A stretch of DNA of 15,897 nucleotides from CAYGKP01 sp964350605 (GCA_964350605.1 CAYGKP010000039.1:1-15897); one strand, 5' to 3'. Shown: positions 6,192 through 13,399, counted from the first letter of the stretch. The notes: generated by a model from the letters alone, not told the origin. Made by a program: numbers and translations.

Positions 6192-7007
6192 TTAGTTGCG
6201 ACGACGGGGTCCTTTCTGGCCGCCGGCTCCGCGCTCTGAACGCTCACCACGCTCCGAACGATCACCGCGAGGGCCACGGGGTCCGCGAGGACCACGGTCT
6301 GGGCGATCTCCGCCACCTGCGCCGCCACGGTTTCCACCGCCGCCGCCACTGGATTGACCGACCACGGGCGAGAGATCCCGCTTGCCGAGCACTTCACCCT
6401 TATAAATCCACACTTTGATGCCGATCAAACCGTAGACGGTTTGCGCTTCGCTCAAGGCGTAGTCGATGTCGGCACGCAAGGTGTGCAAGGGCACTGCACC
6501 CTCTTTGTATTCTTCTGTCCGTGCGATCTCCGCACCACCGAGGCGGCCCGAACAACGGATCTTGATGCCTTCTGCGCCCACACGAGTAGCCGAAGCAATC
6601 GCTTGCTTCATGGCACGGCGGAACGAGATGCGGGCTTTGAGCTGCTGGGCAATCGACTCGCCGACCAATTTGGCGTCGAGCTCGGGGCGCTTGATCTCAA
6701 AAATGTTGATCTGTACGTCCTTGCCGGTGAACTTCTTGAGCTCCTCCTTCAGGTTGTCGACCTCGGCACCGCCTTTACCAATCACTACGCCCGGACGAGC
6801 GGTGTTGATGGTCAGCGTGATGCGCTTGAGGGTGCGCTCGATGATGATCTTCGAGATGCCACCTTTGGGCAAACGCGTGCGGATGTAGTCGCGGATCTTT
6901 TCGTCTTCGACGAGCTTCTCAGAGAAGTCGCGGCCACCAAACCAGTTGGATTCCCAACCGTTGATGACACCAAGGCGAAAGCCTACGGGATTAATCTTCT
7001 GTCCCAT
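6192..7007 (-). CDS. rpsC: 30S ribosomal protein S3 (uS3) with a Gly/Arg-rich C-terminal tail
   Basis: S3 lies at the mRNA entry channel and helps unwind mRNA. The 271 residues begin MGQKINPVGFRLGVINGWES. They contain the type-2 KH domain with its GxxG loop (GVVIGKGGAEV, 73-83) and the C-terminal domain including IKIRCSGRLGGAEIARTEEY (148-167) and LIGIKVWIYKGEVL (194-207). After about residue 216 comes an extension of some 55 residues: a Gly run (220-225), then repeated Arg-Gly-Pro and Ser-Glu-Arg-Gly units, ending GPRRRN. It resembles RG/RGG-type disordered RNA-binding tails and is well beyond the core S3 domain. Spacing to rplV is 2 bases. Confidence 0.98.
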   Translation of the reverse strand: MGQKINPVGFRLGVINGWESNWFGGRDFSEKLVEDEKIRDYIRTRLPKGGISKIIIERTLKRITLTINTARPGVVIGKGGAEVDNLKEELKKFTGKDVQINIFEIKRPELDAKLVGESIAQQLKARISFRRAMKQAIASATRVGAEGIKIRCSGRLGGAEIARTEEYKEGAVPLHTLRADIDYALSEAQTVYGLIGIKVWIYKGEVLGKRDLSPVVGQSSGGGGGNRGGAGGGDRPDRGPRGPRGPRGDRSERGERSERGAGGQKGPRRRN

Positions 7008-7009
7008 CC

Positions 7010-7537
7010 TTATTCGGCGGTTTTGGTTTCGGCTTTCGCTTTCGCGGGGGCCTTCTTAGCGGGTGCCTTTTTGGCAGCGCCTTCAGTTTTTGCTTTCGCG
7101 GGCGCCTTTTTGGCGGCAGCGGCTTTCGGCGCAGCAGCCTCCTTCGGTGCTTCGGCTTCCTCGCTGGCTTTCGCTTTTTGCTTAGCCGCAACCTGGGTCG
7201 ACGAATCGACAACCATGGTCACGTGGTTCGAGCGTTTGCGGACGCGGTAGGCACGACCCTGCGGCGCAGTTTGCAGGCGCTTGAGCATCCGACCACCGTC
7301 GACCATCACGGTCTTAACGATCAGGTCGGCTTCCTCTACACGGGCCTCCTCGTTCTTCGCTTCCCAGTTGGCGATGGCCGAGAGAAGCAATTTTTCGAGC
7401 GGCGCCGAAGCGTGCTTGGGCGAGTGGCGCAGCAACGCGAGTGCGAAGCTGACCTTCTGGCCACGAATTTGATCGACCACGAGCCGCATCTTGCGCGGCG
7501 AAGTGGGATGATTGCGAAGTTTGGCGACTGCTTCCAT
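7010..7537 (-). CDS. rplV: 50S ribosomal protein L22 (uL22) with an Ala/Lys/Pro C-terminal tail
   Basis: L22 lines the peptide exit tunnel with its beta-hairpin and exposes its globular part on the ribosome surface. The core starts MEAVAKLRNHPTSPRKMRLV and contains the tunnel hairpin KTVMVDGGRMLKRLQTAPQG (75-94) and RAYRVRKRSNHVTMVV (95-110). The family usually ends near residue 110-120. This protein continues to 175 with a low-complexity tail built of Ala-Lys-Lys-Ala-Pro-Ala-Lys units. From 119 on I count 16 Lys and 7 Glu, so it is basic. The encoding DNA (about 7015-7190) shows imperfect direct repeats, which fits expansion by slippage. The rpsS stop lies 2 bases upstream. Confidence 0.98.
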   Translation of the reverse strand: MEAVAKLRNHPTSPRKMRLVVDQIRGQKVSFALALLRHSPKHASAPLEKLLLSAIANWEAKNEEARVEEADLIVKTVMVDGGRMLKRLQTAPQGRAYRVRKRSNHVTMVVDSSTQVAAKQKAKASEEAEAPKEAAAPKAAAAKKAPAKAKTEGAAKKAPAKKAPAKAKAETKTAE

Positions 7538-7539
7538 CT

Positions 7540-7818
7540 CTAGCGCTTGCCTTTGTCTTTTTTATCAGCGTGACCACGGAAGTTGCGCGTAGGCGCGAAC
7601 TCGCCGAGTTTGTGTCCCACCATGTTCTCTGTCACAAAGACAGGGATGAACTTGTTGCCGTTGTGCACCGCGAAGGTGTGACCGACGAAATCCGGAGAGA
7701 TCATCGAACGACGCGACCATGTTTTGATCACCGACTTTTTCGAGGACTCGTTGAGTACCTCCACCTTGTTTTCCAGGCGGTAGTCGATGTAGGGTCCTTT
7801 TTTGAGCGAACGTGCCAT
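7540..7818 (-). CDS. rpsS: 30S ribosomal protein S19 (uS19)
   Basis: S19 sits in the head of the 30S subunit, binds 16S rRNA with S13 and contacts the large subunit. The 92 residues begin MARSLKKGPYIDYRLENKVE and carry the signature HNGNKFIPVFVTENMVGHKL (52-71), continuing GEFAPTRNFRGH (72-83). The end is a short Lys-rich tail (KKDKGKR). The gene follows rplB after 15 bases and precedes rplV by 2 bases. Length and motifs are normal for the family. Confidence 0.99.
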   Translation of the reverse strand: MARSLKKGPYIDYRLENKVEVLNESSKKSVIKTWSRRSMISPDFVGHTFAVHNGNKFIPVFVTENMVGHKLGEFAPTRNFRGHADKKDKGKR

Positions 7819-7833
7819 TGGTTTCTGCTCCGA

Positions 7834-8667
7834 TTATTTGTTGCCCGTCTTGCGGCGCGTGACAATCATTTTGTCCGAGTACTTGCTCGGTGTGCGGGTC
7901 TTCTTGCCTTTGGCATAGAGACCGTTGCGGCTGCGTGGGTGTCCACCCGAAGCGCGGCCCTCGCCACCACCCATGGGGTGATCGACTGGGTTCATCGCGA
8001 CACCTCGTGTGCGTGGACGACGGCCCAACCAACGGTTGCGACCAGCCTTGCCCAGACGTACAGTCATGTGTTCGGCGTTCGACACCTCACCAATGGTGGC
8101 GGTGCAAACGGCGAGTACCATGCGCATCTCGCCCGAAGGCAATTTGATGGTCACATACTTTCCGTCGCGCGCCAAGAGCTGCGCACTAGCACCCGCACTG
8201 CGGACCATCGCGCCACCCTTGCCGGGCTTAATTTCAATGTTGTGGATCTGAGTACCCAAAGGAATCTCCGAGAGGGGCAACGAGTTGCCGACTTCCGGCG
8301 CCACGCCCGGACCCGATACGATGGTCTGGCCAACGCTCAGGCCCTCGGGGGCCAAGATGTAGCGCTTCTCACCATCTGCATAAAAGAGCAGGGCGATGCG
8401 GGCGGTACGATTCGGATCGTATTCAATCGACTTGACAGTGGCAGGAACCCCTGGCTTGTTACGTTTGAAATCGATCTCCCGGTAGCTCTGCTTGTGGCCA
8501 CCGCCAATGTAGCGCATGGTCATCCGGCCCGAGTTGTTGCGACCACCGCTGCGTTTCTTGCTGCGGATCAGCGACTTCTCGGGTGCCGCCTTGCTCAGCT
8601 CCGAAAGATCGGGGCGGATGCGGTGGCGCTGGCCGGGGGTGATGGGGTTGAGTTTTTGAACTGGCAT
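7834..8667 (-). CDS. rplB: 50S ribosomal protein L2 (uL2)
   Basis: L2 is a primary 23S rRNA binder needed for subunit association and for peptidyl-transferase centre integrity. The 277 residues show the N-terminal RNA-binding region (GGRNNSGRMTMRYIGGGHKQ, 41-60), the OB/SH3-like core (VKSIEYDPNRTARIALLFYA, 78-97) and the signature RGVAMNPVDHPMGGGEGR (221-238). His230 in that signature corresponds to the conserved histidine near the peptidyl-transferase centre. The gene starts 12 bases after the rplW stop. Identity is unambiguous. Confidence 0.99.
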   Translation of the reverse strand: MPVQKLNPITPGQRHRIRPDLSELSKAAPEKSLIRSKKRSGGRNNSGRMTMRYIGGGHKQSYREIDFKRNKPGVPATVKSIEYDPNRTARIALLFYADGEKRYILAPEGLSVGQTIVSGPGVAPEVGNSLPLSEIPLGTQIHNIEIKPGKGGAMVRSAGASAQLLARDGKYVTIKLPSGEMRMVLAVCTATIGEVSNAEHMTVRLGKAGRNRWLGRRPRTRGVAMNPVDHPMGGGEGRASGGHPRSRNGLYAKGKKTRTPSKYSDKMIVTRRKTGNK

Positions 8668-8679
8668 GACTCGGTTCGG

Positions 8680-8967
8680 TTAGACGCCGCTGTAGAAATC
8701 GATGAATTCTCCGTCGGCGACTTTGACGATGGCCTTTTTGTAGGTCTTGGTGCGGCCGTTAACCACTGCACCTTTGGTGTAGCGATTCTTTGGCTTCGAA
8801 GCAGCGATCATGGTGTTGACCGATTCAACGGTTACCCCGTACATCTGCTCGATGGCACGTTTGATTTCAACTTTGTTTGCGTCGCGGTCGACCAGGAAGG
8901 CGAAACGCCCCTGCTCGTTGAGCTCCGAGAGCTTCTCGGTCACCAGCGGTTTGATCAGGACTGCCAT
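8680..8967 (-). CDS. rplW: 50S ribosomal protein L23 (uL23)
   Basis: L23 lines the exit of the peptide tunnel and is the main docking site for trigger factor and SRP. The start chosen is ATG at 8965-8967, giving 95 residues beginning MAVLIKPLVTEKLSELNEQG. The frame is open to 9021, but the extra residues overlap the rplD 3' end and do not resemble L23. Typical segments are KPLVTEK (6-12), FLVDRDANKVEIKRAIEQMY (24-43) and the loop around KPKNRYTKG. With this start the gene begins 1 base after the rplD stop, in keeping with tight packing here. Confidence 0.96.
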   Translation of the reverse strand: MAVLIKPLVTEKLSELNEQGRFAFLVDRDANKVEIKRAIEQMYGVTVESVNTMIAASKPKNRYTKGAVVNGRTKTYKKAIVKVADGEFIDFYSGV

Positions 8968-8968
8968 C

Positions 8969-9610
8969 TTAGCTAGCTTCTTGTACGCCGGCGAGCAGCG
9001 TGTTGAGTTTCTCCACCGCACCCTCGCAAAGCAAGAGGTGTTCGGCGTTCAAAATGTCGTAGGTGTTCAGCTCGTCAGCGGGGACGATTTTCACACCCTG
9101 TAGGTTGCGACCCGAGAGGTAGACGTTCTTCTCGCGCTCGGCAGTCACCAAAAGGCTCTTGCCTTCCAGTTTCAAGCCAGCGAGCAGCGAAATGTAGTCC
9201 TTGGTCTTGGGGGCTTCGAACGAGAAGTTCTCGAGAACGATCAACTTCTCCTCACGGACCTTGTAGACCAACGCCGAACGGCGAGCAAGTTGCTTGACCT
9301 TCTTGTTCAGCTTGAAGCTGTAGTCGCGAGGCTCGGGGCCGAAGATGCGACCACCACCACGACGGATCGGCGATTTGATGTCGCCAGCACGCGCACGGCC
9401 CGTTCCTTTCTGCTTGTACAGCTTGCGGGTCGAACCGGAGACTTCGCTGCGGCCTTTTGTTTTGTGTGTGCCTTGGCGTTGGTTGGCCAAGAACTGTTTG
9501 ACGTCCAAGTAAATGGCGTGGTCGTTTGGCTCGATGCCGAAAACCGCGTCGCTCAGGCTCGCTTTGCGACCTGCTGCTTTTCCGTCTTTTTTGAGTACGC
9601 TCAGTTCCAT
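8969..9610 (-). CDS. rplD: 50S ribosomal protein L4 (uL4)
   Basis: L4 helps form the constriction of the peptide exit tunnel and, in enterobacteria, represses its own S10 operon through the mRNA leader. The 213 residues contain the extended tunnel loop, recognisable as GSTRKLYKQKGTGRARAGDI (59-78) followed by KSPIRRGGGRIFGPEPRDYS (79-98). The globular domain continues to the C-terminus. No gross change is seen in the loop where macrolide-resistance mutations occur in other species. It follows rplC by 3 bases. I see no sequence resembling the enterobacterial L4-binding leader upstream of rplC, though structure cannot be judged reliably by eye. Confidence 0.98.
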   Translation of the reverse strand: MELSVLKKDGKAAGRKASLSDAVFGIEPNDHAIYLDVKQFLANQRQGTHKTKGRSEVSGSTRKLYKQKGTGRARAGDIKSPIRRGGGRIFGPEPRDYSFKLNKKVKQLARRSALVYKVREEKLIVLENFSFEAPKTKDYISLLAGLKLEGKSLLVTAEREKNVYLSGRNLQGVKIVPADELNTYDILNAEHLLLCEGAVEKLNTLLAGVQEAS

Positions 9611-9613
9611 GAC

Positions 9614-10228
9614 CTATTTGTTCAGGTAGACAACCGAATTGTTGGCACCGGGTACCGCTCCGCTGATCAGGATCAGGTTCTCATCGGCAAGGATGCGAAC
9701 CACCTTCAAGCTGCGTTGGGTCACGCGGTCGCCGCCTGTGCGTCCAGCCATGCGCATGCCCTTGAAGACACGCGAAGGTGTAGAACACGCACCGATCGAA
9801 CCTGGGTGACGCTGACGGTTGTGCTGACCGTGGGTTTGTCCACCGACACCACCGAAGCCGTGACGCTTGACAACACCTTGGAAGCCTTTGCCCTTCGAGG
9901 TACCGACCACGTTGATCTTATCGCCTTCCTTAAAGAAGTCAACCGTCACTTGGTCGCCCACGCTGTACTCAGCCTTGCCACGAAACTCCTTAAGGACTTT
10001 CATCGGCGTAAGGCCGGCCTTCTGGAACGAGCCCAGTTGCGGCTTAGCGGTGTGCTTCTCTTTGCGCTCCTCGAAACCGAGTTGTACGGCTTCATAGCCG
10101 TCGCGCTCGCTGGTGCGCAATTGCGTCACCACACAGGGTCCAGCCTCCACAACAGTACAAGCGACATTGCGCCCGTCTGGGGTGTAGTAGGAGGTCATCC
10201 CAATTTTACGTCCGATCAATCCTGGCAT
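9614..10228 (-). CDS. rplC: 50S ribosomal protein L3 (uL3)
   Basis: L3 is an assembly-initiating 23S rRNA binder whose central loop approaches the peptidyl-transferase centre. The 204 residues begin MPGLIGRKIGMTSYYTPDGR and include GTSKGKGFQGVVKRHGFGG (109-127) and the loop HPGSIGACSTPSRVFKGMRM (141-160). The glutamine methylated by PrmB in E. coli L3 (in the GSIGQNQTP context) is replaced here by serine (GSIGACSTP), so that modification is not expected. It is the first gene after the terminator and promoter in the rpsJ-rplC gap, and probably the head of the long S10/spc transcript. Confidence 0.98.
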   Translation of the reverse strand: MPGLIGRKIGMTSYYTPDGRNVACTVVEAGPCVVTQLRTSERDGYEAVQLGFEERKEKHTAKPQLGSFQKAGLTPMKVLKEFRGKAEYSVGDQVTVDFFKEGDKINVVGTSKGKGFQGVVKRHGFGGVGGQTHGQHNRQRHPGSIGACSTPSRVFKGMRMAGRTGGDRVTQRSLKVVRILADENLILISGAVPGANNSVVYLNK

Positions 10229-10253
10229 CTTCTTACGCCTTTAATTCTTTTCT

Positions 10254-10276
10254 CCCCTTCGCTTTCGGCGAAAAGG
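10254..10276 (-). promoter_or_regulatory. Hairpin at the predicted 5' end of the rplC operon mRNA
   Basis: On the minus strand two nine-base arms (10268-10276 and 10254-10262) enclose a CGAAA loop (10267-10263). Seven pairs are Watson-Crick and two are G-U when read as RNA. The -7 box ends at 10281, so the transcript probably starts at about 10275-10278 and would begin with this stem. Such 5' stems protect some bacterial mRNAs from decay; that role is inference here. A purine-rich single-stranded stretch of about 25 bases separates it from the rplC ATG. Confidence 0.5.
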
Positions 10277-10280
10277 ACTG

Positions 10281-10311
10281 CAAAGCTAAGGAATCGGCTG
10301 CTTCCTTCAAA
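10281..10311 (-). promoter_or_regulatory. Bacteroidota-type promoter for rplC and the S10/spc run
   Basis: The minus strand reads TTTG (10311-10308), then 19 bases, then TAGCTTTG (10288-10281). This is an exact match to the Bacteroidota primary sigma consensus TTTG-N19-TAnnTTTG. The expected start is at 10275-10278, leaving a leader of about 47-50 bases before the rplC ATG at 10228. It lies 35 bases downstream of the terminator behind rpsJ. Confidence 0.8.
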
Positions 10312-10345
10312 CTGCCCGGGCCACCTTGGTCCGGATTTGGCCGAT

Positions 10346-10374
10346 AAAAAAGCCAGCCGTTGCGGGCTGGCTTT
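10346..10374 (-). terminator. Intrinsic terminator after rpsJ
   Basis: On the minus strand a 10-base-pair perfect stem (AAAGCCAGCC arm at 10374-10365 with GGCTGGCTTT arm at 10358-10349) encloses a 6-base loop and runs into a six-T tract (10351-10346). This is a classic rho-independent terminator 32 bases after the rpsJ stop codon. On the plus strand only three T's follow the stem, so termination should be one-directional. Confidence 0.85.
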
Positions 10375-10406
10375 CCGTAGCCGTTTTAAGGCCTCTTTTC
10401 GAGGAC

Positions 10407-10712
10407 TTAAACTTTGATTTCTACCTCAACGCCCGAGGGAAGCTCCAGCTTCATCAGGGCATCAACAGTGTTCGAGCTGGTTGAATAGATGTCAACCAGA
10501 CGCTTGTAGGTGCAGAGCTGGAATTGCTCGCGGGCCTTCTTGTTAACGTGCGGCGAACGCAGCACAGTGAATTTCTCCTTTACGGTAGGCAGGGGCACGG
10601 GGCCACTGACCACAGCGCCCGTGGCCTTTACGGCACGAACGATACGCTCGCAAGACTTATCGACCAAATTGTGGTCGTAGCTCTTGAGCTTGATGCGAAT
10701 CTTCTGGTTCAT
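10407..10712 (-). CDS. rpsJ: 30S ribosomal protein S10 (uS10, NusE)
   Basis: S10 is a head protein of the 30S subunit and, as NusE, bridges RNA polymerase elongation complexes and ribosomes via NusG and NusB. The 101 residues start MNQKIRIKLKSYDHNLVDKS. They contain VSGPVPLPTVKEKFTVLRSP (35-54) and HVNKKAREQFQLCTYKRLVD (55-74), the standard conserved block. Here it is the last gene of the str transcript: 24 bases separate it from fusA, and a terminator follows it. Between fusA and rpsJ a 5-bp hairpin can form (10720-10724 with 10731-10735). A second, imperfect stem of 7 pairs with one mismatch overlaps the stop codon; neither has a T-run. Confidence 0.98.
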   Translation of the reverse strand: MNQKIRIKLKSYDHNLVDKSCERIVRAVKATGAVVSGPVPLPTVKEKFTVLRSPHVNKKAREQFQLCTYKRLVDIYSTSSNTVDALMKLELPSGVEVEIKV

Positions 10713-10736
10713 TGGAGTGGATCCTCGTTTGGATCG

Positions 10737-12881
10737 TTATGCGTGAACGCCTTTGGTTTTGGCAATGACATCTTCGGCCAAGTTGTTTGGCATCTTCTCG
10801 TAGTGGGAGAAAGTGAGCGACGCAGCCGCGCGACCCGAAGACAGTGTACGTAGGTCAGTCACGTACCCAAACAGCTCGCTGAGTGGAACGTGCGCCTTGA
10901 TGATTTGGCCGGTGCCTTTCGAGTCCATGCCCTGCATGAGGCCACGGCGACGGTTCAGGTCACCAGTCACCGAACCGGTGAACTCCTCGGGAGTCACAAC
11001 TTCGACAGCCATGATGGGCTCGAGGAGTACAGCACCCGCTTGGCGAGCCGCCTCTTTGAAACCGATGCGAGCCGCAAGTTCGAACGACAGAGCATCCGAG
11101 TCAACGTCGTGGAACGAACCGTGGTAGATGCGAACCTTGAGCGAATCGACAGGGTAGCCAGCCAATGGACCGTTGCGCATTGAATCGGCAAAACCTTTCT
11201 GAATGGCGGGAATGAATTCCTTTGGAATCACACCACCTACGATGCCATTAACGAACTGCAAGCCTTCTTTCTCGATACCGCCTTCCGCATCGTCCCGTGG
11301 GCCGAGTTCGAAAACGATGTCGGCGAATTTACCGCGACCACCCGTTTGCTTCTTGTAGACCTCGCGGTGCTCGATGCTCTTGGTGACGGCCTCTTTGTAG
11401 GCAACCTGCGGCGCACCTTGATTGACTTCCACCTTGAACTCACGACGCATGCGGTCCATGATGATGTCCAAGTGAAGCTCGCCCATACCGCGAAGGATGG
11501 TCTGGCCCGTTTCCTCGTCGGTGTGAACGTGCAGGGTGGGATCCTCCTCCACCAATTTGGAGATGGCCACGCCCATTTTGTCGACGTCCGCCTTCGTTTT
11601 TGGCTCAATGGCGTAGCCGATAACTGGCTCAGGGAAGCTCATCGACTCGAGCACCAGTGGGTGTTTCTCGTCGGTAAGGGTATCCCCTGTTTTGATGTCT
11701 TTGAAACCTACACCCGCACAGATGTCACCCGCTTCGATCGCGTCGATGGGGTTCTGCTTGTTCGAGTGCATCTGCATGAGGCGCGAGATGCGTTCCTTTT
11801 TACCGGTACGGTTGTTCAAAACGTACGAACCCGCTTCCAAACGGCCCGAGTAGGCACGGAAGAAACACAGGCGACCAACGAAGGGGTCGGTAGCAATTTT
11901 GAAGGCCAGAGCTGCGAAGGGTTCGCCAATTTCCGGCTTGCGGATTTCTTCTTTTTCGGTGTCAGGGTTGATACCCTCAACCGGTGGCATGTCGAGTGGA
12001 CAAGGTAGGTAGGCGCAAACTGCGTCAAGCACTGCTTGCACTCCTTTGTTTTTGAAGGCCGAGCCACACATGACCGGCTGGAACGACATGTCGATGACCG
12101 CTTTGCGAATCGCCGCGCGAATCTCACCAGGAGTCAACGAATCGGGATCCTCGAAGAATTTCTCCATCAAGCTCTCGTCGTACGAAGCGACCGACTCGAT
12201 GAGTTGCTCACGCCAGTAATCCACGTCCTCCTGCAGGTTGGCAGGGATGTCGATTACATCGAAGGTCATGCCTTGGTCCTCATCGTTCCAGACAATCGCC
12301 TGGTTGGTGATCAGGTCAACAACGCCTTTGAAGTTCTCCTCCGCGCCGATGGGCACTTGAAGTGGAACTGGGTTGCCGCCGAGTTTTTCCTTGATCTCCT
12401 TAACGACATTAAAGAAGTCAGCACCCGCGCGGTCCATTTTGTTGACAAAACAAATGCGAGGCACACCGTACTTGTCGGCTTGGCGCCATACAGTCTCCGA
12501 CTGAGGCTCAACAGCCGATACCGAGTCAAAGAGGGCAACCGCACCATCCAATACACGCAGCGAGCGCTCTACCTCGACAGTGAAGTCAACGTGGCCCGGG
12601 GTATCAATGATGTTGATCTTGTAGTCCTTCGTGTTATCGTCGGCCAGACCTTGAACGGTGGGGTATTTCCACGCAGTGGTAGTCGCAGCCGAAGTGATCG
12701 TGATGCCACGCTCCTGCTCCTGCTCCATCCAGTCCATGGTCGCTGCACCATCGTGTACCTCGCCAATCTTGTGGCTGAGGCCCGTGTAGTACAAGATGCG
12801 CTCGGTCGTCGTCGTCTTACCGGCGTCGATGTGCGCCATGATGCCGATGTTGCGCGTATAGGTCAGGTCTCTGGCCGCCAT
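10737..12881 (-). CDS. fusA: Elongation factor G (translocase)
   Basis: EF-G is the GTPase that drives tRNA-mRNA translocation and, with RRF, ribosome recycling. The 714 residues contain all GTPase motifs: G1 AHIDAGKT (16-23), G2 RGITI (58-62), G3 DTPGH (93-97), G4 NKMD (147-150) and G5 GSA (273-275). Domains II to V follow. The domain III signature is RGMGELHLDI (464-473), and the domain IV tip HDVDSDALSF (591-600) carries the residues that enter the decoding site. Domain V ends with LSSGRAAASLTFSHYEKMP (680-698). Location in the str group and complete motifs suggest the main translocase rather than an accessory EF-G2. The gap to rpsG is 48 bases without an obvious promoter. Confidence 0.99.
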   Translation of the reverse strand: MAARDLTYTRNIGIMAHIDAGKTTTTERILYYTGLSHKIGEVHDGAATMDWMEQEQERGITITSAATTTAWKYPTVQGLADDNTKDYKINIIDTPGHVDFTVEVERSLRVLDGAVALFDSVSAVEPQSETVWRQADKYGVPRICFVNKMDRAGADFFNVVKEIKEKLGGNPVPLQVPIGAEENFKGVVDLITNQAIVWNDEDQGMTFDVIDIPANLQEDVDYWREQLIESVASYDESLMEKFFEDPDSLTPGEIRAAIRKAVIDMSFQPVMCGSAFKNKGVQAVLDAVCAYLPCPLDMPPVEGINPDTEKEEIRKPEIGEPFAALAFKIATDPFVGRLCFFRAYSGRLEAGSYVLNNRTGKKERISRLMQMHSNKQNPIDAIEAGDICAGVGFKDIKTGDTLTDEKHPLVLESMSFPEPVIGYAIEPKTKADVDKMGVAISKLVEEDPTLHVHTDEETGQTILRGMGELHLDIIMDRMRREFKVEVNQGAPQVAYKEAVTKSIEHREVYKKQTGGRGKFADIVFELGPRDDAEGGIEKEGLQFVNGIVGGVIPKEFIPAIQKGFADSMRNGPLAGYPVDSLKVRIYHGSFHDVDSDALSFELAARIGFKEAARQAGAVLLEPIMAVEVVTPEEFTGSVTGDLNRRRGLMQGMDSKGTGQIIKAHVPLSELFGYVTDLRTLSSGRAAASLTFSHYEKMPNNLAEDVIAKTKGVHA

Positions 12882-12929
12882 GTTGAGAGCTTGAGGGGTG
12901 GTGGTTTCGCTTGAAGTGGACTACTAAAA

Positions 12930-13397
12930 TTAGAAACGGAAGTGCGAGAACGCTTTGTTGGCTTCAGCCATGCGGTGCACGTCGTCTTTCTTTTTGACAG
13001 CCGAGCCTTCCCCTTTCGAGGCAGAGAGGATTTCTCCGGCCAGCTTGTCAGTCATGGATTTTTCGTGGCGCGATCGGGCATACTTAATGAGCCATTTCAT
13101 GCCAAGCGAAGCGCGACGCTCCGGACGGACTTCGATGGGCACCTGGAAAGTGGCACCACCTACGCGGCGGCTTTTCACCTCCACGCCGGGGCTTACGTTC
13201 TGAAGCGCGCGTTTGAAGGCTTCCAGACCATCTTCGCCCGACTTGCTTTCTACCTGCTCGATGGCATCGTAGAAAATCTTGTAGGCGATGCTCTTCTTGC
13301 CGTCGAACATCATCATGTTCACGAATTTGGTTACCAAAACCTCCCGATACTTAGGATCGGGTAGGACGTAACGCTTTGGTGCTGTTCCCTTACGCAT
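12930..13397 (-). CDS. rpsG: 30S ribosomal protein S7 (uS7)
   Basis: S7 nucleates assembly of the 30S head and lies by the E site; in E. coli it is the translational repressor of the str operon, acting between rpsL and rpsG. The 155 residues include the signature DPKYREVLVTKFVNMMMFDG (14-33), SRRVGGATFQVPIEVRPERR (76-95) and a C-terminus ending AEANKAFSHFRF. Here the gene begins only 2 bases after the rpsL stop, so the long intercistronic S7-binding structure of E. coli is absent. Any feedback by S7 would need a different site. Confidence 0.98.
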   Translation of the reverse strand: MRKGTAPKRYVLPDPKYREVLVTKFVNMMMFDGKKSIAYKIFYDAIEQVESKSGEDGLEAFKRALQNVSPGVEVKSRRVGGATFQVPIEVRPERRASLGMKWLIKYARSRHEKSMTDKLAGEILSASKGEGSAVKKKDDVHRMAEANKAFSHFRF

Positions 13398-13399
13398 GG

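Noticed and set aside
7015..7190. The repeats in the rplV tail as a minisatellite or CRISPR-like array
   Set aside because: Units are imperfect, in frame and without unique spacers; they encode the Ala/Lys tail and need no other explanation.
6354..7250. A plus-strand open frame with long Ala/Phe-rich stretches
   Set aside because: The apparent repeats are just the antisense reading of the L22 Ala/Lys tail; the frame is opposite rpsC and rplV.
7570..8976. A plus-strand open frame of 468 codons across rpsS, rplB and rplW
   Set aside because: It is fully antisense to three certain ribosomal genes, crosses their boundaries, and its translation shows no recognisable domain. Long antisense frames are expected from codon bias in GC-rich genes.
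8968..9021. An N-terminal extension of L23 of 18 residues
   Set aside because: The extra residues come from the rplD 3' end; the family start is the ATG at 8965-8967.
9290..10417. A plus-strand open frame of 375 codons across rplD, rplC and the rpsJ-rplC gap
   Set aside because: It is antisense to L4 and L3 and runs through the terminator and promoter region. Nothing in its translation suggests a protein family.
12882..12929. A promoter or regulatory site in the 48-base rpsG-fusA gap
   Set aside because: I found no TAnnTTTG box on the minus strand and no convincing inverted repeat.
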